Below, piece after piece: positions 39,582 to 50,602 of a stretch of 64,000 nt of DNA (the stretch's first letter is position 1; every line of letters begins with the position of its first letter). The translations under genes were made by a program, and so were the position numbers. Under the pieces are notes generated by a model. That model did no database searches and was not told the DNA's origin. It saw nothing but the letters and a program-made list of their open reading frames with translations. Origin of the DNA: Diacronema lutheri (taxonomy: Eukaryota > Haptophyta > Pavlovophyceae > Pavlovales > Pavlovaceae); the NCBI GenBank assembly GCA_019448385.1, contig JAGTXO010000003.1, forward strand, positions 1,612,001-1,676,000. The letters are read 5' to 3'.

Positions 39582-42386
39582 ATGCTGGCGCTCGTCTTCT
39601 ACTCAGCGGTCGCGGCGAGCGCGCACAGCCCTGCCCTCGCGCGAGCGTTTCATGCAGTCTGGCGCGAGCCAGTGCGTGCACAGCTCCGCCCGCACGAGCC
39701 AGTCCGAGTTGCGAGAACGCCTAGGGCGAGCGCGCGCGCGCACAGCGCGTCCGCGGTGCGCGCCGCGGTGGGCACGTCCGAGCCGGCACACGCAGCGCTC
39801 GGCCCGGTCGTGCGCGCGGCGCGCGCGGCGATCGACGAGTGCACGGGCCGCGGCACGGAGAGCAGCGGCACCGGCCGTGTCGAGTGGGGCACGTGGTTGG
39901 ACGCCGACCTGCGCTGGCGCGCGATCGACGCGCTCGACAACGTGTGCGTCGCCCTCGACGGCGAGGCCGCGTGGGCGCGGCTCTGTGCGCGCTACGGCGC
40001 CATCGACGCACCGGTCTCGCTTCGCGTCGCGGGCGACGACGAGGGCAAGCGTTGGGACGTGCTGCTCCACCTATTGCCCGCGCAGTCGTCCGAGCTGCCC
40101 GGCCAGCCGGGCGACCTCGGCCGCGTCGTCAAGCCGACGACCGGCACGCTCACCCTCCTCAAGCCGCTGCTTGGCACGACGCGCGTCACCAAGCTGCGGC
40201 TCGACCGCGATGACCGACTGCAGCCGATCGGCGTCGCGACGGACGCGGTTGGCGCGGGCTACGGCTCGCTGGGGGGCAGCGGCGCGCGCGGCGCAGCCGC
40301 GGAGAACACAACGGTCGTGCTCGGTGGACTTCACCAGCACACCGCCGGCCGGCTCGGCCGCGCGGCGCTCCTCGAGGTCGTGCTCGCGCCGCCGCACGCG
40401 GACGCGGCCGAGCGCGTGCCGCCATTGCCGGCGTGCGCGCGCCTCGACGTCGACGCGGACGCGGAGCTGGGCGCGCTCTTCGCGCGGCTGGGTGATGCGG
40501 ACGCGCTGCGGCGTGCGGCTGGCGGTACGGCCGGCGAGACGGCCGCCGAGTCGGCGCGCCGCCTCTCGGCGGCCGGCATCGGCACTGGTGGCGGCGGCAG
40601 CGGACTGTCTGAGCAGGTGGGCGGGCTTGAGGCGCAGCTGGGCGCGATCGTGCGGCGAGTGCTCGCGTCGCGCGCGAGCCCGGAGGCGGCGGCGCGGCTC
40701 GGCGTGAGCCACGTGCGCGGCGTGCTGCTCTCCGGCCCGCCAGGCTGTGGCAAGACGCTGCTCGCGCGCGAGCTTGCGCGCCAGCTCGGCGCGCGCGAGC
40801 CGCAGGTCGTCAACGGGCCCGAAGTGCTCTCCAAATTTGTGGGCGAGGCAGAGGCGAACGTGCGCCGGCTCTTCGCGCCCGCCGCCGAGGAGTATGCCGC
40901 TGCCGGCGCCGCGTCCGCGCTGCACGTCATCATCCTCGACGAGATGGACGCGATCGCGCGCGCGCGCGGCTCGAACAGCGGCGACACGTCCGGCGTGCGC
41001 GACTCTGTCGTCAACCAGCTTCTCGCGCAGATGGACGGCGTGAAGGCCGCGCCCAACGTGCTCGTGATCGGCTGCACCAACCGGCCCGAGCTCATCGACC
41101 CGGCGCTTCTCCGGCCGGGACGCCTCGAGGTGCAGCTCGACGTTGCGCTGCCCGATGGTGCGGGCCGACGCGACATTTTGCGAATTCACACGCGCGCGAT
41201 GCGCCAGAACGGCGCACTCGCGCCCGACGCGTGCGCGCTCATCGACGGCGCCGACGGCACCGACGGCGCCGAGCGCAACCTCGCCGCGCGCACCGAGCAT
41301 TTCTCGGGAGCAGAGCTCGCGGGCCTCGTGCGGTCGGCGGCATCATTTGCACTCGCGCGCGCGTCGCTCGCCGCCGCGTCCCGCGCGGAGGGCGCGGCAG
41401 TGTTGGCCGGCGCGCCGTCGCTCGAGGCGGAGTCCGTTGCCGTCCGCGCCGCCGACTTTGAGCGCGCGCTCGCGGAGGTGACGCCCGCGCTGGGCAAGCG
41501 CGACGCGCAGCTTCAAGCGCGATTTGCGCTCCACGGTGTCGCGCCGCTCGCCGACGCGCAGCGCGATGCGCAACGTGCGCTCCGCCTCTTCGTCGCGGCG
41601 GCGACGCGCGCCGCGCCCGGTGGCGGCGCGCGCGTCCATTCGCTTCTCGTGCTTGGCGAGGGCGCTGGCGCCGGCGCGACTGCCGCGGGCGCGTGGGCGA
41701 CGTGGCACGCGTCGAAGAGTGGGTGCGTGCAGTACGCGCGAATCCTCACACCGCTCGACGTGCTCGGCGCTGCGGACGCAGAGTCGGCGCGCTGCGCCGC
41801 GCTCGCCGATCGGTTCGCCGAGGCGCGCTCGCTCGGCCGCGCCGCGCTGCTCCTCGACGACGTCGACCGCATGCTCGACGGCTCGCCCGCGCTCGCGGCC
41901 GCGCTGCGCGCGCTGCTGCGCGAGCCGCTCGTCGGCGCGCGCGGTGTGGCGCGCGGCGCGAACGGCGGCGAAGACACGCGCGCCGCGCCTGCTCTCATCG
42001 TGATCGGCACGTGCTCCGACCCGGTCGCCGCGCGCGCGCTCGCGCTCGGCCCGCTCTTTGGGGCGGCGGTGGCGCTGCCCCTCGTCGGCGCGGCGCCGCA
42101 CGCGGCCACGGCGCTCGAGCACTCGGCCGCGCTCGGGCTCGCGCCCGCCGCCGCGCACGCGCTCGCCGCCGTCGCGCTCGCCGAGCTCGGCCCGCTCGGC
42201 GTCAAGACGCTCCTCGCGCTCGCCGAGCGCGCGTGCGCGCTCGCCGCCGCCGCCGCCGACGTATCTTCGCCCGACGCGCGCGACGTCGCGCTCGCGCTTG
42301 GGCTGTCGGCCGGCTCGCCGCTCGCCGAGCTGCAGCTGCGTGCCATGGAGCTCGCGTGCCGCGAGCAAAGGCTGGGGGCTCTGTGA
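39582..42386 (+). CDS. NSF-like AAA ATPase with a plastid-type presequence and degenerate D2
   Basis: 934 aa. The D1 domain is clearly of the NSF/Sec18 type: SGPPGCGKT near residue 385, VVNGPEVLSKFVGEAEANVR, Walker B HVIILDEMDAIARARGS, then GCTNRPELIDPALLRPGR. D2 aligns with NSF D2 (YARILTPLDVLGAADAESA; LLLDDVDRMLDGSPAL; VIGTCSDP), but its Walker A is lost (LLVLGEGAGAGATAAG, no GKT). NSF separates SNARE complexes. The N-terminus is unlike NSF: a hydrophobic MLALVFYSAVAASAHS segment reaching ALARAF, then a Ser/Arg/Ala-rich stretch, which fits a bipartite plastid-targeting signal with Phe at the cleavage junction. A 200-residue region of unknown fold replaces the usual N domain. D1 retains its ATPase motifs and D2 looks structural. 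Confidence 0.75.
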   Translation: MLALVFYSAVAASAHSPALARAFHAVWREPVRAQLRPHEPVRVARTPRASARAHSASAVRAAVGTSEPAHAALGPVVRAARAAIDECTGRGTESSGTGRVEWGTWLDADLRWRAIDALDNVCVALDGEAAWARLCARYGAIDAPVSLRVAGDDEGKRWDVLLHLLPAQSSELPGQPGDLGRVVKPTTGTLTLLKPLLGTTRVTKLRLDRDDRLQPIGVATDAVGAGYGSLGGSGARGAAAENTTVVLGGLHQHTAGRLGRAALLEVVLAPPHADAAERVPPLPACARLDVDADAELGALFARLGDADALRRAAGGTAGETAAESARRLSAAGIGTGGGGSGLSEQVGGLEAQLGAIVRRVLASRASPEAAARLGVSHVRGVLLSGPPGCGKTLLARELARQLGAREPQVVNGPEVLSKFVGEAEANVRRLFAPAAEEYAAAGAASALHVIILDEMDAIARARGSNSGDTSGVRDSVVNQLLAQMDGVKAAPNVLVIGCTNRPELIDPALLRPGRLEVQLDVALPDGAGRRDILRIHTRAMRQNGALAPDACALIDGADGTDGAERNLAARTEHFSGAELAGLVRSAASFALARASLAAASRAEGAAVLAGAPSLEAESVAVRAADFERALAEVTPALGKRDAQLQARFALHGVAPLADAQRDAQRALRLFVAAATRAAPGGGARVHSLLVLGEGAGAGATAAGAWATWHASKSGCVQYARILTPLDVLGAADAESARCAALADRFAEARSLGRAALLLDDVDRMLDGSPALAAALRALLREPLVGARGVARGANGGEDTRAAPALIVIGTCSDPVAARALALGPLFGAAVALPLVGAAPHAATALEHSAALGLAPAAAHALAAVALAELGPLGVKTLLALAERACALAAAAADVSSPDARDVALALGLSAGSPLAELQLRAMELACREQRLGAL

Positions 42387-42468
42387 GCCTCGGCATTCGG
42401 ACCGCCTGACTGAAGACTCAGACCGTAAACTGTGAAAGCCGTCTGTGACTGTAACCGAGGGTACGAGG

Positions 42469-43762
42469 ATGGGCGGCGACGAGGGCGCGAACGTGCCGCT
42501 CGACGCGCGCGCGCTACTCGCGCAGGCGCGCGCGCCGGCGCCGGTGGGCGACGGCGTCGAGCGAGCGGACGTACTCGAGTATGACCTCGGCGCGCTTTGC
42601 GCCTTCGATCCGTCGCAGATCGACGAGGCCGCGCTCGCCGCCGGCGCGGAGGCGTGGCTCGCCGACTCGGCGCGCGACTGCACGCAGCTGCTCTTCAACC
42701 GGCTGTGGGCGACGGCGGACGGGCAGGCGGGTGACAAGGGCGTCATTTCACTGCCCGCCCCCGCCTTGCCACTCCCGCGCGAGAAGCCGCTGCCCAAGCC
42801 GCCCGCGCCGACGCGCTGGGCCAAGTTTGCACAGGAGAAGGGGATCGTCAAGAAGAAGCGCGAGCGCATGATGTACGACGAGCTGCAGCAGAAGTGGATG
42901 CCGCGGTACGGGTACAAGCGGCACAACTCGGACGATGCCGAGTGGGTCCTCCCCGCCAAGAGCACCGACTTGCCCGGCTCCGACCCGTTCGAGGAGAAGG
43001 CGCGCCTCAAGGCCGAGCAGCGCGGCCGCCAGCGCTTCAACGAAGAGCGCAACCGGCGCGCGGCGAAGCGTGGCGCGGCGGGTGGTGCGGCGGCGTCGCC
43101 GCCGGTTGGCGTGCCCGAGCTGCGCGCCGCCATGCCGAGCAAGGAGCAGCGGCTGAAGCAATCGGACGGCGCGCTGGTGCGTGCGCCGCAGTGCGTGCGT
43201 GGCTCGGACGTTCCGATCGTTGCTCGGGCCCCGCTGCTCGTTGCTCGTGTGCATCCGCGCCCATGCGCCGTGCTGCCCTCACGCCACTCGCCCCTGCGCC
43301 CCGCGACCGCGTCGCCCGCAGCACGTCGCGCAACGCGCGACGGCCTCGCTCGGCAAGTTTGACCGCGCGCTCGCCAATGAGCCGAGCCGCGCGCGCGCGA
43401 CCAAGCGCAAGTTTGAGGACAACTTGCCGATGGATCTTGCGCAAGACAAGTCGAAGGGGCTCAAGGTGATCGACAAGCTGCTCAAGGCGGGCGGCGCGCA
43501 GCTCGACGCGGGCAAGGCCGCGCGCCTTGGCCAGCAGGGGCACGAGCGCGCCAACCGCGAGGCCCGGGCGGCGCGTGACGTCGGTGCGCCTCGCGGCCGC
43601 GGTCGCGGCGGCGGCGGCGGGGGCGGCGGCGACGGCCGCGGTGGCCGCGGTGGGAGCGGCCGTGGCGGTGGGGGCGGCCGTGGCGGTGGGGGCGGCCGCG
43701 GCGGTAGCGGCCGCGGCGGCTCAGGCGGGAAGGGCCGCGGGCGCGGAGGAGGCCGGCGCTGA
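42469..43762 (+). CDS. RRS1: ribosome biogenesis protein RRS1
   Basis: Exons 42469-43176 and 43322-43762 give 382 aa; the intron is 145 nt (donor GTGCGT). RRS1 helps recruit 5S RNP and mature the 60S subunit in the nucleolus. Conserved blocks: EYDLGALCAFDP, TQLLFNRLW, LPLPREKPLPKPP, TRWAKFAQEKGI, KWMPRYGYKR and after the intron ATASLGKFDR. The C-terminus is a Gly/Arg-rich RGG tail of about 50 residues, typical of nucleolar proteins. The ATG at 42469 is the first real ATG; the frame is open slightly further upstream. It follows the AAA ATPase on the same strand by 82 bp. Confidence 0.88.
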
Positions 43763-43841
43763 GATCAGAGTGATGCGTGGGGTGCGCGCTTGCGCTCGCA
43801 GCGCGTCCAGTCAAGTCACGAGACCTCAAAATGACTGACAC

Positions 43842-44480
43842 TCACAGCTCCTTCTTCCTCGCGAGCGTCTCGTGGCCGCCGTCCTGGTCGCTGAGCTGCT
43901 CCTTGAGCTCGAGCGTTTGCGCCATCATCTTGACGAGCTCAAGTGACTGGCTGGACGCTTGCTGGCGGAGCGTCCGGAGGGAGTCCTCGCGCGTCACGAT
44001 CACTTTCCGGACGGCCGCGAGCTCGACGCGCAGGCGGGTCAGCTCGGCGTCCTTCTCGTCGAGCAGCATGCTGAACGTCGCTTGCTGGCGCAACGCCTGG
44101 CCGCGTAGCGCCTCCTCGGAGAGCGAGCGCCTGCCCGCGCCACCGACGACGGCGAACGCGCGCCAGCAGAGGAATGCGAGCGCGCCCACGCCGAGCTCGA
44201 GCCGGGCTTCCAGCCCCGCGGCGTAGGGGAGCGCGTGGTGGGCCTCGGCCATCGCGAGCACGAAGAGCAGGCAGAGCGTTGCGCCGACCACGTGCGCCGG
44301 GCCGCTCAGCGCCACGCGCACGAGGAGCGCGACGAACCGCCGCCAGTTCGACGCGCCGTCGAGCGCGCCTCCGACGAGCGCGTCGGCGACAAAGGCGAGC
44401 GTCGCCGCGGTTGTCAGCGTGCCGACGAGCGCGATGAGCGGCCGCACGAACGCGGCGCATGGGCCCACGAGCGCGAGCAT
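43842..44480 (-). CDS. BAP31-like ER membrane protein
   Basis: 212 aa. Three N-terminal membrane helices (FVRPLIALVGTLTTAATLAF; HVVGATLCLLFVLAMA; LGVGALAFLCWRAFAVV) are followed by a coiled coil (LLDEKDAELTRLRVELAAVR to MMAQTLELKEQL) and a C-terminal dilysine signal KKEL. This layout and the K-K-x-x end match the BAP31/BAP29 family of ER cargo and quality-control proteins. Individual residues are only weakly conserved, so the call rests mainly on architecture. It diverges from the U1A/U2B'' gene with 105 bp between start codons. Confidence 0.62.
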   Translation of the reverse strand: MLALVGPCAAFVRPLIALVGTLTTAATLAFVADALVGGALDGASNWRRFVALLVRVALSGPAHVVGATLCLLFVLAMAEAHHALPYAAGLEARLELGVGALAFLCWRAFAVVGGAGRRSLSEEALRGQALRQQATFSMLLDEKDAELTRLRVELAAVRKVIVTREDSLRTLRQQASSQSLELVKMMAQTLELKEQLSDQDGGHETLARKKEL

Positions 44481-44585
44481 CCAGCCGCGCGCCCGCTGAC
44501 GATGACGTCCCAACGATGACGTCCAGCACGCCGGACTGGGACCCTCTGCCGCGTGTTTCGAGTTTGGACCGTGCGTGCCGCAGGG

Positions 44586-45284
44586 ATGGCGGGCGAGGGG
44601 GCGACGCTCTACGTGCGCAACTTGAACGAGCGGGTGAAGCCAGAGGCGCTCAGGTCGGCGCTGCAGCTCGCGTTCGAGCCCTTTGGCACGGTCCTCGACA
44701 TCCGGCTGCGTTCCGCGCACCGCCTGCGCGGCCAGGCGTTCGTGTCGTTTGCCGACGCGGGGCGCGCGCGCAAGGCCGCCACGACAATGGACGGCTTCGA
44801 GCTCTTCGCCAAGCCGATGGGCGTCGCGCTTGCGAAGGAGCGTGCCGACGTGCTCACCAAGGCTGATGGCACCTACATTCCGCGCGAGCGCAGGCGCGCG
44901 CAGGCCCTCGCGCTCGCCGAGCAGAATAGCGCCGACGCGCGCGCCGCCGTCTCGGCGCGCGCCGCGGCGGGCGCCGCGTCGGACGCCGGCCCGCAGCCGG
45001 CGGGCGTGGGCGCGGCGAGTGGCGCGCCGCCGCTCCCGGCCGCCAACGAGCCCAACGAGAAGCTCTTCCTGCAGGGCCTTCCCGCCGACCTTGACGGCCA
45101 GTCGCTTCAGATGCTCTTCGCGCAGTTTGGCGGCTTTCGCGAGGCGCGCACCGTGCCCGGCCGCGCCGGCATTGCGTTCGTCGAGTTCCACACGGCGGCG
45201 CAGGCGACAATCGCGCTTGATCGGCTGCAGGGCTTTAAGCTTGACGACGAGCACGCGATGCAAATCTCCTTCGCGAAGCGGTGA
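44586..45284 (+). CDS. U1A/U2B''-type snRNP protein
   Basis: 232 aa with two RRMs. RRM1: RNP2 LYVRNLN, RNP1 RGQAFVSF and GFELFAKPMGVALAKERAD, as in U1A/U2B''. RRM2: KLFLQGLPADLDGQSLQMLF, VPGRAGIAFVEF and a final MQISFAKR, an almost exact family signature. It binds stem-loops of U1 and/or U2 snRNA during spliceosome assembly. Only one such gene is seen here, so it may be the single dual-function form found in many lineages. No intron. Confidence 0.92.
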   Translation: MAGEGATLYVRNLNERVKPEALRSALQLAFEPFGTVLDIRLRSAHRLRGQAFVSFADAGRARKAATTMDGFELFAKPMGVALAKERADVLTKADGTYIPRERRRAQALALAEQNSADARAAVSARAAAGAASDAGPQPAGVGAASGAPPLPAANEPNEKLFLQGLPADLDGQSLQMLFAQFGGFREARTVPGRAGIAFVEFHTAAQATIALDRLQGFKLDDEHAMQISFAKR

Positions 45285-45422
45285 GGTCAGGAGAGGAAGG
45301 GTGAGGGGCTTTGCCACGACAGAAGACGCTCTCTTTTGTTCAGAGTGCCTGCCAGGAGCGACCCGATCAGTGTGGTTGGTGCCATGGCACGACCCAACAC
45401 CAGCACATCGCGCAACCGCATC

Positions 45423-45845
45423 TCAGGGCGCAGATGCGCCGGCGGCGACCCGCACGCCCTTGACGGTAAAAGGCGCGCCTGCGCCGTGCGGCCTCGACGC
45501 GCCGTGCGTCGTCGCGACAGGCGGGCTGCTCGCGGACGCGGAGCGAGCCCATGGTGTGCCGCCCGCGGTGGGCGAGGGCGAGCGCCCGCCGCGGTCGTCG
45601 TCCAGGTCACGATGGCGGTGCTGCTTGGACGCGGTGACGGGCATGAAGCCTGCGTCCGCGTCCTGATAAAAGGACGAATGCTGGCCGGCGGTCGTGACGA
45701 CGAGGCGCTGCTCCGAGGTGAGCGCGAGGCCCGAGCTGACCTTGGTGCCGTCAAGAGCATACAGTCCCTCGGCGGATCGCAGCATCGCCGACAGGTTCAT
45801 CTGCCGGTCAACCTGCCTGAGTACGTCCTGCGCGCGGCGTGGCAT
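45423..45845 (-). CDS. small protein of unknown function
   Basis: 140 aa. The first 75 residues look folded (QVDRQMNLSAMLRSAEGLYA, then SGLALTSEQRLVVTTAGQHS, SSFYQDADAGFMPV); the rest is Ser/Pro/Ala-rich and disordered. No family recognised. The composition of the first part favours a real gene. It lies convergent to U1A/U2B'' (138 bp between stops) and downstream of the IQ protein on the same strand. Confidence 0.45.
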   Translation of the reverse strand: MPRRAQDVLRQVDRQMNLSAMLRSAEGLYALDGTKVSSGLALTSEQRLVVTTAGQHSSFYQDADAGFMPVTASKQHRHRDLDDDRGGRSPSPTAGGTPWARSASASSPPVATTHGASRPHGAGAPFTVKGVRVAAGASAP

Positions 45846-45980
45846 GGCGCGCGCGCGGCGGCGAGGGCGTGGACTTGAGCGTGGGGCAGCGCGCAGCGGG
45901 CAGCGGCGGGTCGGCTGCACGCCGCGGTCAAGCGCTCGCAGCGCGCGGTGGCGGCGTGCGGACGTCAACGCAAGTTTGCA

Positions 45981-48696
45981 TCACGGCGCGCGGCGCGCGA
46001 CACGCACGGGCATCTGGACGGTGCCATGTGGCGGCACGTTGATGAGACACACGCGCGTCACGTCGCGCTGGTCGTGCAACGAGACGATGAGGCGGAGTGT
46101 GCCGCCCGAGCGCGCGCCGCGCGACGCCTCCGTCGCGCCGGCGGAGGCGGCGGACGCGCGCGTGCGTGGCTGCGTGCCCAACGCCGGCCTCGGCGCCACG
46201 ACCGGCGGATGCGAAGTGGTCGCGGTTGCGTCGGTGCGCGCACCCGGCGGCACATTTGGCGAAGCCTCCGGCGTGCCGCGCGCGCCGCCGGGGCCGGCTG
46301 CGGGCGGTGCGGCCTGGCCAAAGGACGAAGCGAGCGCGCTGAAGGCGCTGTGCACCATGCCCAGGCCCCAGCCCGTCCCGCCGTTGCCGCACGCCGCGGG
46401 CGCGCCGTGTGCGCCGGCCGGAGCGGCCGGCGCGGGCGAAGTGGCCGGCGCACGCGGCGCACGTGGCGCGCGCGCGCGCGGCGGCGGCGTGCCGTTGCCA
46501 CGCGCGACCGTCGCGCGCGGCGATGCGGCCGTGGCCGGCGCGGCATGGCCGTGCGGGTGAGCGGCCGCCTTGGGAGCGGCCGCAGCCGGCGCGGCCGGCG
46601 CGGAGCCACGCCGGCGGCCGCCGGCGGAGCGCGCGCGTGCCGGTGTGGCCGCCGCTGCTGGCCCGCTCTCCGCGTGAGCGCGCGTCGCGCTCGACGACGC
46701 GGCCGAGCCAGCCTCCCACCCGTCGTGCGCGCCGCGCTCGCGCGAGCGCGCGCGCTGCCGCGCCGTCTTGTGGCGATGGCGTTCCTGTTCCTCCTGGGAG
46801 CACAGGGAGGAAGGGGAAGGGAGGGCGGGAAAGGGAGGGGAAAGGGGATGGGCCGCGCAACGTTGGCGCGGAGGCAGCACGTACCCAGCGCGCGGGCAGG
46901 CGGTACAGCGCGAGGCGGCGCTGTGCGGCCGCACGTGGGACGGGCGCGAGGGACGAGGGGCCGACAAAGGAGAGGAGACAACAGGAAAGGTAAGGACGGG
47001 CGCGAGGGACGAGGGGCCGACAAAGGAGAGAAGACAACAGGAAAGGAAAGGACGGGCGCGAGGGACGAGGGGCCGACAAAGGAGAGAAGACAACAGGAAA
47101 GGAAAGGACGGGCGCGAGGGACGAGGGGCCGACAAAGGAGAGAAGACAACAGGAAAGGGAAAGACGGGCGCGAGGGCGCGCACGGCCGCACCGGCGGCCA
47201 CTCGGAGAAGCGCATCGCGCGCCACGATGGTGCGAGCTGCGCGCTGGCGTGCGCGAGCGGATTGCGCCACGCCTCCGCCTCGGAGGGCTGGCGCTTGCCC
47301 CAGCCGCGCCCAGCGTCGCGCGCCGCCCAGTCGGCGGCGCGCAGCGACCCCTCCCAGTCGTACACGCCCGGGTCGAGGTAGCCATATTCGCCGTCGGCGG
47401 GCGCGACAGATGGCGGGCGCATCGGCGGCGGCTTTGGCGGCGCGGGGCGGTGGTGCAGCGCGCCACGCCCGTCGGGCGTGAGCGCGCGCGCGCGCGCGTT
47501 CCTACCCGCGTGCCGGCCGGCCGACGCGAGCCGCCCGCCACGCGCGCGCGCCGCGTCCGCGCCGCCGGCGCCTCGCTCGTCGTCGTCGCCACCGCTCTGC
47601 GCTTCCGCGTCCGCGCTTGGCAGAGGCGCGCGCGCGCGCGGCTGCGCGCCGAGCGCGTTGGCGGCGCGCGCGCGCGCGACGCGGCCGGCGGCGCGCGCGG
47701 CGACGGGCGCGGCCGTGTGGCGCGCGCCGCCGCGTGTGCCGCCGGCGGCGTCGCTGCCGTCGGAGCCCGTCGCATCGCCGCCGGCGCCGTCGCCGACGCG
47801 CGCGCCCTCGCTGCCGCCGTCGCCGTCGGCGGCTGCGTCCGTCCCCAAGTCGCGCGTGCGCCCGTTGTAGTAGTCGCGGTAGGCGATGCGACGCCGCTCC
47901 TCCTCCGCGGCGAGCGCGCGCTCGTCGTCGGCGCCGCCCGCGTCGTCGGGCCGCGCGGCCGCGTCGTCGGGCCGCGCGGCCGCGCGCGGCGACGAGAGCA
48001 CGAGGGCGACCGACTCGAAGGACGAGCGCTGCCAGCGGAACGGGTGCTGCGTGCCGTGCTGCACGCCCAGCGGCAGCTCGCCGTCGGCCGACCGGCCGGA
48101 CCGGCCGGACTTTTCTTCGTCGCTTGAGCGGCGGAAGCGGCCAACGCCGCGCGCACCGTCGTGCGAGCCCGTGCTCGCCGCGTCCGCGGCCGCGCCGGCG
48201 GCGTGCGCGGCGTGCGCAAGCTCGTCGGCGCGCGCGCGCGCCGAGTCGACGCCGCCCTCGAGGCGGCGAAGTGCGACGGCGCGCGCGCCGCGCGCCGCGT
48301 GCAGCTCCGCGCTGATCGCATCAGCGCGCGCCGTCTCGGCGGCGAGCGCGGTCTCGAGCGCGCCGACGCGCGCGTCGGCCGCGTCGCGCAGCTCGGCGCG
48401 CGCGGCGCGCGACGCGCCGACGGCCGCGCGCGCGTCGTGCAGCTGCGCGCGCAGCCGCGCGGCCGCCGCGTCCGACTCGTCGAGCGCCGCGTCGCGCTCG
48501 GCAATCGCCGCGTCGGCGAGCGCGCGCACGCGCTCGAGCTCCGCCTGCACGTCCGCGGCCGCTGCGCGCGCGCGCGCCGCGTCCGCCGTCGCTGCAGCCG
48601 CGGCCGCGGCAGCGGCGTGCGCGGCGGCGTGCGCGCGCGGCCTTGCGCGGCGTGCGTGCGGCCGGTGGCCGTCGATGCCGTCAGAGCTGCTGCCGC

Positions 48697-48743
<47 letters not shown>

Positions 48744-50451
48744 GCGTCGATTCCCGCCGCCCGCCCACCAACGCCGCCGCTGTCACCGTCGTCGTCGTCC
48801 TCGCCGTCGCCCACCGGCCGGCGCTCGGCCGCGCCGTCGCGCGAGCGCCGCCTCTCCCCAGCGTCGGCCGCGCGGCGGCCGCGCGCCGCGCCGGTCGCCA
48901 CGCGCGCGCCGTCGGACGCGCGCCGCGCGCCGCTGCGCGCGCGCTCGAGCTCGAGGGCGCGCGCGCGCTCGGCCGCCGCGTCCGTTGCGAGCGCGGCGAG
49001 CGAGCGCGCGGCGGCCGCGTCGGCGTCGGCGAGTCGGCGCTCGAGCAGCGCCACGCGGCGGAGCGCGCGCGCGCGCGCCTCGTCGGCGGCGGCGGCGCGC
49101 TCCGCCTCGCGCAGCAGCTCACGGTCGTGCGCAGCGGCGACGGGCAGGCGCGTGCGCGCCGCGCTCGGCGCGGCGCGCGCCGCGCGCCGCGCGTCAGCGA
49201 GCGCGGCGCGCAGCGAAGTGGCTTCGCGCTTAGCGGCCGCCTCCGCCTCCTCGCGTCGCGCCTCGAGGTCGGCGATGCGCCGGCGCGCGGCGGCGAGATC
49301 GGCGGCGAGCAGCTGGAGCGCGTCGCGCGCAGCGCCGCCTAAGCCGTGCTCATCGGCGCCGTCGCCATCGCCTTCGCGCTCATCGTCGCTCGCCGTGTCG
49401 CCCTCCTCCTCGCCGCCGCCGCCGCCGCTGCCGTCGCCACCGCCGCCGGGCGCGCCGCGCACGGCGGCGGCGGCCGAACGTGGCGAGGGCACGGGCGGGC
49501 GGTCGAACGGGCGCGAGGCAAACGGCGAGAGCGTTCGCTCGCCGCGCCGGCGCGCGCCGTCTGTGGCCGCGGCGACGCCGGCGCGCCGGCGTCGCATCGC
49601 CTCGCGCCGGCCGCGCCGGCCGCGCGCGGCGGCTTGCAGCGCCGTCGCGGCACGATCGGCGTCGCGCAGCCGCTCCGCCGCGGCGAGCGAGCGCCGACGC
49701 CGGCGCTCGGCCGCGCGCGCCCGGCGCAGACCCGCGCGCGTTGCGCGCGCGCGCTCGTGCCGCTGGATCACGATGGCTGCGGCCGCGCGCGCCGCGAGCC
49801 GCCCCTCGGCGGCGGCGCGGCGCGCGGCCACGCCTTGCGCGCGCCCCCGCGCCGCGCGCAGCACGGCGGCCTCGTGCCGCGCGGCGCGGCCACGCGCGCC
49901 CGCCTGCAGCGCAAGCGCCGCGCGCTGCCGGTCGGCGGCCGCGCGCGCCGCGTCCGCGCGCCGCCGTTCGCGCGCCCAGCGCTGGAAGCGCCGCTCTTCC
50001 GCGTCGGCGCACGCGGCCGTGCGCCGCGCGGCCGCCTGGATGAGCGTCGCCGCGTCGGAGCGGCGCAGCTCGGCGGCGTACCGCGCGCGCTGCGCCGCGT
50101 CCGCGTCGCGCGCCGCGGCCGCCGCCGCGTTCCGACGCTCGGTCGCCATCGCCGCCGCGCGCTCGCGCGCGCGCGCGGCCGCGGCCGCAGCCGCGCGCGC
50201 GTCGGCGGCGGCGCGCGCGGCGGCGCGCGCGGCGCGGCCGCGCTCGGCCGCCTGCACCGCGCGCGCGGCGCGGTGCTCACGCCAGCGCTCGCGCTCAGCC
50301 ATCCGCTGCCGCCGGCGCGCGGCGAGGCGGCGGCGGCGCTCGTCGCGCCACGGCGCGTCGCGCGCGGCCACGGCGCGCGCGCGCGCGGCGCGTTGGATCG
50401 CGCGCGCGGCCGCGTCAAGGTCGTCGGAGCTGCCGGTGCGGTCGGTCGGCA

Positions 50452-50493
<42 letters not shown>

Positions 50494-50571
50494 GGGCGCC
50501 CGCATTCCCACCCATGGCGCGCACGCCGTGCCTCGCCGCGCCCGCGTCCGCGTACGCGCGCGTTCGGCGCG

Positions 50572-50602
<31 letters not shown>

